Source: Candidatus Latescibacterota bacterium (GTDB taxonomy: Bacteria; Latescibacterota; UBA2968; UBA8231). From it: DNA of 8,688 nt. The notes below the pieces were generated by a model. That model saw nothing but the letters and a program-made list of their open reading frames with translations, ran no database searches and was not told where the DNA came from. Position numbers and translations under genes: made by a program. Location: contig JAJDTN010000258.1 of NCBI GenBank assembly GCA_022827165.1, positions 1-8,688 on the forward strand, read 5' to 3'. How positions within the stretch are numbered: the first letter of the stretch is position 1; each line of letters opens with the position of its first letter. This document shows positions 1-5,349 of the stretch, one piece after another.

Positions 1-197
1 ACCCCGACTCGCTGGAGGTCCTGCCCCGCTGCTGGCTGGAGCCCGGCCTGGCCGCCGCCGCCCCGGGGACGACGGTGCAGTTCGAGCGCCTCGGCTACTT
101 CTGCGCCGACCCGGACTCCACCCCGGCCAGGCCGGTCTTCAACCGCACCGTGACCCTGCGCGACGCCTGGGCCAACATCAGGAAGCGGGGCGGCTGA
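1..197 (+). CDS. glnS: Glutaminyl-tRNA synthetase, C-terminal end (partial)
   Basis: GlnRS attaches glutamine to tRNA-Gln in the cytoplasm using ATP. Only the last 64 complete codons are here, in the frame beginning at base 3; the first two bases finish a codon that is cut by the window edge. The peptide lies in the C-terminal anticodon-binding beta-barrel region. It carries the family signature [15 protein letters not shown] followed by [15 protein letters not shown], which matches the end of E. coli GlnRS as I remember it (FEREGYFC...VFNRTVGLRDTWAK). The catalytic HIGH and KMSKS parts are upstream of the window. The TGA stop is at 195-197, inside the last codons of the convergent gltX. Having GlnRS implies that Gln-tRNA is made directly, so the neighbouring GluRS need not mischarge tRNA-Gln. 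The assignment is firm despite the truncation. Confidence 0.95.
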   Translation, partial: PDSLEVLPRCWLEPGLAAAAPGTTVQFERLGYFCADPDSTPARPVFNRTVTLRDAWANIRKRGG

Positions 198-1698
198 CCC
201 GGCCCCGGGCCTCCGTCCACTCCTTCTCCAGCCGGCGGGCCCTCTTCTTCGAGAGCCCGCCCAGGGCCTCGATCGCCTCGAGGACCCGCGCCCGCGTCAG
301 GTCGGCGCCGAGGAGCGCCATCGACTCGTAGAGGGGCGGCCCCACGGGTTGCCCCATGAGCGCGGCGTAGAGGGGCCGCGTCAGGTCGCGGATCGGCCAC
401 TCCCGGGCGGCAGCGGCCCCCTTCAGCGCCGCTTCCACCCCCTCCCGCCCCCAGGGCGTCACCTCCTCCAGGGCCCACACCGCGCACTGCAGGGTTGCGG
501 CCACCTCGCCGGGGGTGCGCTTCTTCGGCACCAGGTCCTCCGGGCGCGCCTCCACCCGACGCGCGAAGAGGAAGGCGCACTTCGGCAGGAAGTCGCCCAG
601 GCTCTCCATGCGCGGCTGCATGAGCGGCACCAGCCGGCCGAAGGTCTCGTCGTTGAGGGCCCACTCCCGCAGGGCGGCGAGCAACTCCCCCTCGGTCAGG
701 TCCTCGCGGATGTAGCGGCCGTTGAGCCAGTTGAGCTTTTCCAGGTCGAAGACCGAGCCGCCGAGGTTGACGCGCTCCAGCTCGAAACGCGCGGCCAGCT
801 CGTCGAGGCCGAACTTCTCCTCGTCGCTGCCGTCGGCGGCGCGGGCCGGGGGATACGCCATCAGGGCGAGATAGTTGAGGACCGCCGCCGGCAGGTACCC
901 GGCGCGGCGGTAGTAGTCGATCGACGTCGGGTTGCGCCGCTTCGACATCTTCGAGCGGTCGGGATTGAGCAGCAGCGGCAGGTGGGCGTGGACCGGCGGC
1001 TCCCAGCCGAGCCACTCGTAGAGCAGCAGGTGCTTCGGCGTCGAGTTGATCCACTCCTCGCCGCGGATGACGTGGCTGATCCCCATGTGATGGTCGTCGA
1101 CGACGACCGCCAGGTGGTAGGTGGGGAAGCCGTCCGACTTGAGCAGCACCTGGTCGTCGAGGCCGGCGTGGTCGAAGCGGATCTCGCCGCGCAGCAGGTC
1201 GGGTACCACGCGGGCCCCCTCGCGCGGGACCTTCATTCTGACGACGCAGGACTCCCCGGCCGCATGTCGCCGGCGGCCGTCGGCGGGGTCGGCGTCGCGC
1301 TCGGCCTCGTGGGGGGGCGGCTCTCCGGCCCTCTGTCCCTCGGCCCTCCAGGCGGCCAGCTCGGCGGGGGTCGCGAAGGAGTAGTAGGCGTGCCCGGCCT
1401 CGACGAGGCCCTCGGCGGCCTCGCGGTAGCGGTCGAGGCGCTCGCTCTGCCGGTAGGGGCCGGAGGCGCCGCCCACGACGGGGCCCTCGTCCCAGTCGAG
1501 CCCCAGCCAGCGCAGGGCGTCGATGAGGCGGCGCTCGTGGTCGGGGTGGGACCGCGAGCGGTCGGTGTCCTCGATGCGCAGCACCAACCGGCCGCCGTGG
1601 CGGCGGGCGAAGAGGCGGTTGAAGAGGGCGATGTAGGCCGTGCCCAGGTGCGGGGCGCCGGTGGGAGAAGGGGCGACACGGACGCGAACGTCGGCCAT
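178..1698 (-). CDS. gltX: Glutamyl-tRNA synthetase
   Basis: This 506-residue class I synthetase charges tRNA-Glu with glutamate in the cytoplasm, supplying translation and, where used, the C5 heme pathway. The Rossmann catalytic domain starts at once with [13 protein letters not shown] (residues 8-20; HLGT replaces HIGH at 17-20). It continues with [10 protein letters not shown] (41-50), [20 protein letters not shown] (191-210), [13 protein letters not shown] (212-224) and the KMSKR loop (250-254), followed by the [20 protein letters not shown] segment. Helical anticodon-binding domains fill the rest and include [11 protein letters not shown]. The length fits the usual 470-510. The start is the ATG at 1696-1698, because the family N-terminus begins there; the in-frame extension upstream begins with TTG and overlaps a promoter-like sequence. 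No strong Shine-Dalgarno precedes the ATG. The cysteines that bind zinc near residues 100-130 in some GluRS are absent, as in many zinc-free members. The gene is convergent with glnS and overlaps its end by 20 bp. Confidence 0.97.
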   Translation of the reverse strand: MADVRVRVAPSPTGAPHLGTAYIALFNRLFARRHGGRLVLRIEDTDRSRSHPDHERRLIDALRWLGLDWDEGPVVGGASGPYRQSERLDRYREAAEGLVEAGHAYYSFATPAELAAWRAEGQRAGEPPPHEAERDADPADGRRRHAAGESCVVRMKVPREGARVVPDLLRGEIRFDHAGLDDQVLLKSDGFPTYHLAVVVDDHHMGISHVIRGEEWINSTPKHLLLYEWLGWEPPVHAHLPLLLNPDRSKMSKRRNPTSIDYYRRAGYLPAAVLNYLALMAYPPARAADGSDEEKFGLDELAARFELERVNLGGSVFDLEKLNWLNGRYIREDLTEGELLAALREWALNDETFGRLVPLMQPRMESLGDFLPKCAFLFARRVEARPEDLVPKKRTPGEVAATLQCAVWALEEVTPWGREGVEAALKGAAAAREWPIRDLTRPLYAALMGQPVGPPLYESMALLGADLTRARVLEAIEALGGLSKKRARRLEKEWTEARGRVSRPAS

Positions 1699-1748
1699 GG
1701 CGGGACTCGCGGATATCGATGGCAGGGGTTGGACCGGGGGGATGCCGT

Positions 1749-1776
1749 AAGATAGGGTGACCCTTGCGGCGGGCAA
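1749..1776 (-). promoter_or_regulatory. Candidate sigma70-type promoter for gltX
   Basis: Read on the - strand, TTGCCC (1776-1771) and TATCTT (1754-1749) are separated by 16 bases. Each box matches four of six consensus positions. Transcription would begin near 1742, giving a leader of about 45 nt before the gltX ATG at 1698. The position agrees with the shorter gltX start, since the longer reading would begin inside the -35 box. In a GC-rich genome the consensus is loose, so this is a plausible site and not a proven one. Confidence 0.4.
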
Positions 1777-1808
1777 CGTCCCGGGTCTCCGGCAGAGCCC
1801 GGCGGAGG

Positions 1809-1836
1809 TTGCGTAATTTCAGAAATTTCATAGTAT
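1809..1836 (+). promoter_or_regulatory. Candidate helicase promoter in an AT-rich island with palindrome
   Basis: TTGCGT (1809-1814) and TAGTAT (1831-1836) lie 16 bases apart on the + strand, matching three and four of six consensus positions. Bases 1814-1840 are 22 of 27 A or T, the clearest AT-rich stretch I see in the window. The spacer holds a perfect 13-bp palindrome, AATTTCAGAAATT (1815-1827). AATTTC also recurs as a direct repeat at 1815-1820 and 1824-1829. A palindrome between the boxes is where a repressor or activator dimer could bind. Transcription would start near 1843, leaving a leader of about 138 nt before the helicase start codon. The promoter call is inference; the palindrome and the AT content are read directly. 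Confidence 0.45.
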
Positions 1837-1857
1837 TAGAGATCGTTTCCCCCTCCT

Positions 1858-1941
1858 CGCCGGCCCTCCTGTTCCGCCGGCGGCCCCATCCTCTGACGGA
1901 CTTTCCGCCTGCGCTCCGTCCCGCCCCTGCACCCGGGGACG
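1858..1941 (+). promoter_or_regulatory. Possible structured 5' leader of the helicase mRNA
   Basis: Two inverted repeats lie between the candidate promoter and the helicase ribosome binding site. CGCCGGC (1858-1864) pairs with GCCGGCG (1876-1882) around an 11-nt pyrimidine-rich loop that contains CCTCCTG. CGTCCC (1917-1922) pairs with GGGACG (1936-1941) around 13 nt. Long, foldable leaders are known for cold-responsive DEAD-box helicase genes such as E. coli csdA/deaD. Whether this one regulates is inference, because short GC stems are common by chance in such DNA. No recognised riboswitch class is evident. Confidence 0.3.
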
Positions 1942-1964
1942 CTCAGAGCGAAAGCACCACCGAG

Positions 1965-1969
1965 AAGGA
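1965..1969 (+). promoter_or_regulatory. Ribosome binding site supporting the TTG start of the helicase
   Basis: AAGGA at 1965-1969 ends 11 bases before the TTG at 1981. It is the only good Shine-Dalgarno match nearby. Together with the family N-terminus that begins exactly at this codon, it supports translation from TTG. The spacing is at the long end of normal, which, with the rare start codon, suggests modest initiation. Confidence 0.6.
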
Positions 1970-1980
1970 ATCACATCGCC

Positions 1981-3249
1981 TTGAAATTCACGGACCTGGA
2001 CCTCAAGCCCGAGATCCTGTCGGCCCTCGACGAGATGGGCTACCAGGAGATGACCCCCATCCAGGAGAAGGCCATCCCCAAAGTCCTCGGCGGCCGCGAC
2101 GTGGTCGGCCTCGCCGAGACCGGATCGGGCAAGACCTCGGCCTGCGCCATCCCCCTGGTGCACATGACCGACCCGGAGCTCCGGGTCGTGCAGCACCTCG
2201 TCCTCGTGCCGACCCGCGAGTTGGCCATGCAGTACGTGCAGGAGATCGACGACGTGGCGCGCCACACCGACGTGGTGCCCTTCGCCGTCTTCGGCGGTTT
2301 CGACATCGGCGTGCAGAAGAGCAAGCTCAACCACGGCGTCCACATCCTCGTGGCCACGCCGGGCCGCCTCATCGACCTGATCTGGAACACCCGCATCGAC
2401 CTGCAGCAGGTGCGCACCGTCGTCCTCGACGAGGCCGACGAGATGCTCGACATGGGCTTCATCGAGGACGTGGACTTCATCCTCGCCTGCCTGCTGCAGG
2501 AGCACACGGTGCTGCTGTGGTCGGCGACGATGCCGCCGGCCATCGAGAACCTCACCGCCAAGTACCTGACGCAGCCGGCGCGGATCGAGCTCAACCGCGA
2601 CCAGCGGGCCCCCAGCTCTCTGCAGCACCACTTCCTGCACGTGCGCGGCGACCGTGTCGACATGCTCACCGACTTCCTCGCCGGCGAGGAGGGGATCGAC
2701 CAGGTGATCGTGTTCTGCAACTCGCGCGACAAGGGGGGAGAGCTGTACCGCAAGGTCCGCCGCTCCCTGCGCTCGGTGGAGTACATCCACGGCGGCCTCG
2801 ACCAGGACCGCCGCATCTCGATCTTCGACCGCTTCAAGGGCCGGGAGATCAAGTACATGATCGCCACCGACGTGGCCGGCCGCGGGCTCGACTTCACCAA
2901 CGTCAGCCACGTGGTCAACTTCGACTTCCCCTTCAACCCCGAGATCTATGCCCACCGAACCGGCCGCACGGGGCGCATGGGCCGCACCGGCATCGCCCTC
3001 ACCCTGGTCACCGACCGCGACCTGGGCAACCTCAAGCGCATCGTCCAGTCCCGGGGCATCGAGCCCCAGTGGCGCGGCCACGCGCCCGACCTCAACGCGG
3101 TCCGGGCCCGCGGCGGAGGCGGGCGCCGGCGGGGCCGTGGACGCGGCCAGCCCCGGGGTCCATCGGGGCGCCGCCAGGAGCACCACGGGCCGCCGCACCA
3201 CCGCGAGCACCACCACGGAGGCCGCGGCGCCGGCCGCCCCTCGCGCTAG
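1981..3249 (+). CDS. DEAD-box ATP-dependent RNA helicase
   Basis: This 422-residue superfamily 2 helicase unwinds short RNA duplexes with ATP, typically in ribosome assembly, mRNA decay or cold adaptation. All core motifs are present in order: Q motif GYQEMTPIQEKAIP (20-33), Walker A AETGSGKT (45-52), PTREL (77-81), GG (105-106), TPGR (126-129), DEAD (150-153), SAT (181-183), VIVFCNS (242-248), ATDVAGRGLDF (295-305) and HRTGRTGR (325-332). The two RecA-like domains end near residue 370. The last 50 residues form a low-complexity basic tail, first Gly/Arg (RGGGGRRRGRGRG, 377-389), then His-rich (400-412), presumably a nonspecific RNA-binding extension. There is no DbpA-type RNA-recognition domain and no long DeaD-type C-terminus, so it resembles short RhlE/DeaD-like enzymes; I do not assign a symbol. 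The start is TTG, with AAGGA 11 nt upstream. The gene is divergent from gltX and appears to be its own transcription unit. Confidence 0.96.
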   Translation: MKFTDLDLKPEILSALDEMGYQEMTPIQEKAIPKVLGGRDVVGLAETGSGKTSACAIPLVHMTDPELRVVQHLVLVPTRELAMQYVQEIDDVARHTDVVPFAVFGGFDIGVQKSKLNHGVHILVATPGRLIDLIWNTRIDLQQVRTVVLDEADEMLDMGFIEDVDFILACLLQEHTVLLWSATMPPAIENLTAKYLTQPARIELNRDQRAPSSLQHHFLHVRGDRVDMLTDFLAGEEGIDQVIVFCNSRDKGGELYRKVRRSLRSVEYIHGGLDQDRRISIFDRFKGREIKYMIATDVAGRGLDFTNVSHVVNFDFPFNPEIYAHRTGRTGRMGRTGIALTLVTDRDLGNLKRIVQSRGIEPQWRGHAPDLNAVRARGGGGRRRGRGRGQPRGPSGRRQEHHGPPHHREHHHGGRGAGRPSR

Positions 3250-3250
3250 T

Positions 3251-3320
3251 TCAACTGCCGCCCTATCTTCGCAAGCGGCGGCACTCTCCCCCCGCAAGAC
3301 AGCACTCTCCCTCCTCCGGA
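3251..3320 (+). terminator. Candidate termination region of the helicase transcript (hairpin plus C-rich tract)
   Basis: Eight bases after the helicase stop, GCCGCC (3257-3262) can pair with GGCGGC (3277-3282). The 14-nt loop can form a further CTT/AAG pairing. The following RNA is unstructured and C-rich: 3251-3320 contains 33 C and 13 G. There is no T tract, so this is not a classical intrinsic terminator. C-rich, G-poor RNA downstream of a stop codon is the hallmark of Rho utilisation sites, making Rho-dependent termination the better guess. This is inference from composition. Confidence 0.35.
3270..3311 (+). repeat. Two-copy imperfect tandem repeat
   Basis: CGCAAG followed by GCACTCTCCC occurs twice. 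The first copy spans 3270-3290 (21 nt, five bases between the two blocks). The second spans 3293-3311 (19 nt, three bases between). The ten-base GCACTCTCCC block is identical in both copies (3281-3290 and 3302-3311). The likeliest origin is a local duplication in non-coding DNA; a paired binding site for a regulator of parE is an alternative with no further support. Confidence 0.5.
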
Positions 3321-3480
3321 GGTCCGGCCCCCCCAAGGCCGGCCCTGGCCCCGACGGACCCCAGGCCCGCCCCCGGCTCCGCGGTGGCGGCGGGCGCCGG
3401 CTGGACCGCCGCAAGAGCTGCCCCCATGGGCTGCCGGGGCACCCCCCTCCGGCGCTGAGGCACTACGACGACGGAGCGCG

Positions 3481-5337
3481 ATGACGACGACGCAGCCCGA
3501 CCTCTTCACCCCCTCCAAGCGCAAGGCCGCCGCCAACGGCGCCAACGGCTACGACGAGAGCAAGATCAAGACACTCTCGTCCCTCGAGCACATCCGCCTG
3601 CGGACGGGGATGTACATCGGCCGCCTCGGCGACGGCTCCGATCCCGACGACGGCATCTACGTGCTGCTCAAGGAGGTGATCGACAACGCCGTGGACGAGT
3701 TCATGATGGGCCACGGCCGCAAGGTGGAGGTCGAGATCGAGGGCGGCGGGGTCCGTGTTCGCGACTACGGCTCCGGAATTCCCCTGGGCAAGCTGGTGGA
3801 GTGCGTCTCGGTGATCAACACGGGGGCCAAGTACAACGACGACGTCTACCAGTTCTCGGTGGGCCTCAACGGCGTCGGCACCAAGGCGGTGAACGCCCTC
3901 TCCCACCGCTTCCGGGTGGTCTCCTACCGGGCCGGCAAGTACGCCGAGGCGGTCTTCGAGTCGGGGGAGCTGAAGAAGGAGACGAAGAGGGGATCGGCCG
4001 CCGGTGAGCCCGACGGCACGCTGGTGGAGTTTCGGCCCGACCCCGGGATCTTCAACAGCTACGAGTACGACGTCGAGTTCGTCGAGCGCCGGCTGTGGAA
4101 CTACGCCTGCCTCAACCGCGGGCTCACCCTGGTCCTCAACGGCCGCTCCTTCACCTCGAAGAAGGGGCTCCTCGACCTGCTGCAGCGGGAGGTCGGCGCC
4201 TCCGACGAGGGGGTGGCCTACGAGCCCGCCCATCACGCCGGCCGGCACCTCGAGTTCGCCTTCACCCACGTCGACGGCTACGGCGAGACCTACTGGTCCT
4301 TCGTCAACGGCCAGTACACCTCCGACGGCGGCACCCACCAGTCGGCCTTCCGCGAGGGTCTGCTGAAGGGGGTGAACGAGTTCTACCGCAAGAGCTTCAA
4401 CGGCGTCGACGTGCGCGAGGGCATCGCCGGCGTCGTCTCGGTGCGCCTCAAGGAGCCGGTCTTCGAGTCGCAGACGAAGAACAAGCTGGGCAACACCGAC
4501 GTGCGCGGCTGGATGGTGAGCGAGGTGAAGGAGGCGGTGGCCGACTTCCTGCACCGGAACCAGGAGGCGGCCGGGGCCCTGGAGGCGCGGATTCTCAACA
4601 ACGAGAAGCTGCGCAAGGACCTGAATGCGGTGAAGAAGGAGGCCCGGGAGAACGCCCGGAAGATCTCGATCAAGAACCCGAACCTGCGCGACTGCAAGTA
4701 CCACCTCGGCCACCGCAAGCACGGCGACGAGTCGACCCTGTTCATCACCGAGGGCCAGTCGGCGGCGGGCTCCATCGTCTCCTCGCGCGACCCGAACACG
4801 CAGGCGATCTTCGTCATGACGGGCAAACCGCAGAACGCCTTCGGCCGCAGCAAGGCCACCGTCTACAAGAACGAGCTGCTCTACAACCTGATGATGGCCC
4901 TCGGCGTGGAGGACGGCATCGAAGGCCTGCGCTACAACCGCGTCGTCCTGGCCACCGACGCCGACGTGGACGGCTTCCACATCCGCAACCTGCTCCTCAC
5001 CTTCTTCCTCACCTACTTCGAGGAGCTGGTGGTGGCCGGCCACGTCTACATCCTCGAGACGCCCCTCTTCCGGGTGCGCAACAAGAAGCAGACCCGCTAC
5101 TGCTACTCCGAGAACGAGCGGGACCAGGCGCTGCGAGAGGTGAAGGGCGCCGAGGTGACCCGCTTCAAGGGGCTGGGCGAGATCTCGCCGAAGGAGTTCG
5201 GGCGCTTCATCGGCGGGGAGATGAAGCTGGTGAAGACGAGCATCGACAAGATGTCGACGGTGCACCAGACGCTGGAGTTCTACATGGGCAAGAACACGCC
5301 CGAGCGCCGCGAGTACATCATGGAGCACATGGTCTGA
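3481..5337 (+). CDS. parE: Type IIA DNA topoisomerase subunit B (topoisomerase IV ParE-like)
   Basis: This 618-residue ATPase subunit pairs with ParC to decatenate and relax DNA. The GHKL ATPase domain shows LEHIRLRTGMYIG (35-47), KEVIDNAVDEF (64-74; catalytic Glu65, Mg-binding Asn69), RDYGSGIP (94-101), the ATP-lid loop GLNGVGT (128-134) and the transducer lysine motif QTKNKLGN (331-338, Lys335). The TOPRIM domain has EGQSAAGS (424-431), TGKPQNAFG (447-455) and DADVDG (493-498), then RFKGLGEISP (561-570). It ends with YMGKNTPERREYIMEHMV. The length, the missing GyrB insert, the YCYSENER segment and the C-terminus match, from memory, the ParE type of Bacteroidetes better than E. coli GyrB. 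Two positions stand out: Gln426 replaces Asp in the usual EGDSA, and Thr447 replaces Arg in the usual LRGK. The metal-binding acids Glu424, Asp493, Asp495 and Asp497 are kept, so it should be active. It is the first gene of an operon with parC, 12 nt downstream. Confidence 0.93.
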   Translation: MTTTQPDLFTPSKRKAAANGANGYDESKIKTLSSLEHIRLRTGMYIGRLGDGSDPDDGIYVLLKEVIDNAVDEFMMGHGRKVEVEIEGGGVRVRDYGSGIPLGKLVECVSVINTGAKYNDDVYQFSVGLNGVGTKAVNALSHRFRVVSYRAGKYAEAVFESGELKKETKRGSAAGEPDGTLVEFRPDPGIFNSYEYDVEFVERRLWNYACLNRGLTLVLNGRSFTSKKGLLDLLQREVGASDEGVAYEPAHHAGRHLEFAFTHVDGYGETYWSFVNGQYTSDGGTHQSAFREGLLKGVNEFYRKSFNGVDVREGIAGVVSVRLKEPVFESQTKNKLGNTDVRGWMVSEVKEAVADFLHRNQEAAGALEARILNNEKLRKDLNAVKKEARENARKISIKNPNLRDCKYHLGHRKHGDESTLFITEGQSAAGSIVSSRDPNTQAIFVMTGKPQNAFGRSKATVYKNELLYNLMMALGVEDGIEGLRYNRVVLATDADVDGFHIRNLLLTFFLTYFEELVVAGHVYILETPLFRVRNKKQTRYCYSENERDQALREVKGAEVTRFKGLGEISPKEFGRFIGGEMKLVKTSIDKMSTVHQTLEFYMGKNTPERREYIMEHMV

Positions 5338-5341
5338 GGGA
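5336..5341 (+). promoter_or_regulatory. Ribosome binding site for the GTG start of parC
   Basis: GAGGGA overlaps the parE stop codon (TGA at 5335-5337) and ends eight bases before the GTG at 5350. It is one of the better Shine-Dalgarno matches in the window and fixes the parC start. The first residues after it (AWIRQIYEKNFIEYSSYAI) are the normal family N-terminus. The arrangement suggests that ribosomes finishing parE reinitiate on parC, keeping the subunits in balance. Confidence 0.7.
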
Positions 5342-5349
5342 AGAGCGCC

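Larger units (their letters stand above)
3250..3480. other. Gene-free C-rich gap between helicase and parE
   Basis: No credible coding frame fills these 231 bases; the frames that stay open are low-complexity Pro/Arg/Ala readings without family motifs. On the + strand the gap is strongly C-biased: over 3251-3380 I count 67 C against 31 G. It holds several inverted repeats: the hairpin just after the helicase stop, a perfect CCTCCGGAGG palindrome (3313-3322), CCGGCC/GGCCGG (3324-3329 with 3337-3342), and GCCCGCC/GGCGGGC (3365-3371 with 3389-3395). None is followed by a T run. I do not see a convincing -35/-10 pair for parE, though a promoter is expected here. The parE ribosome binding site is probably GGAG at 3473-3476, four bases before the ATG. 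Confidence 0.6.

Noticed and set aside
349..1755. A 468-codon open frame on the + strand, antisense to gltX
   Set aside because: It is the complement of a well-conserved synthetase and shows no motif of its own.
1699..1776. A 26-residue N-terminal extension of gltX
   Set aside because: It would begin with TTG inside the candidate -35 box and adds residues not found in the family, whose N-terminus begins right at the ATG of 1698.
3313..3395. Inverted repeats taken as intrinsic terminators
   Set aside because: No T run follows any of them, and short GC-only stems arise easily by chance in such DNA.
1828..3414. A 528-codon open frame on the - strand, antisense to the helicase
   Set aside because: The sense strand has every DEAD-box motif in order; the antisense product is repetitive and motif-free.
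1764..3458. A 564-codon + strand frame overlapping the helicase and the following gap
   Set aside because: Pro/Arg/Gly-rich translation typical of an out-of-phase reading of GC-rich DNA; the helicase frame is the real one, and nothing suggests a frameshifted tail.
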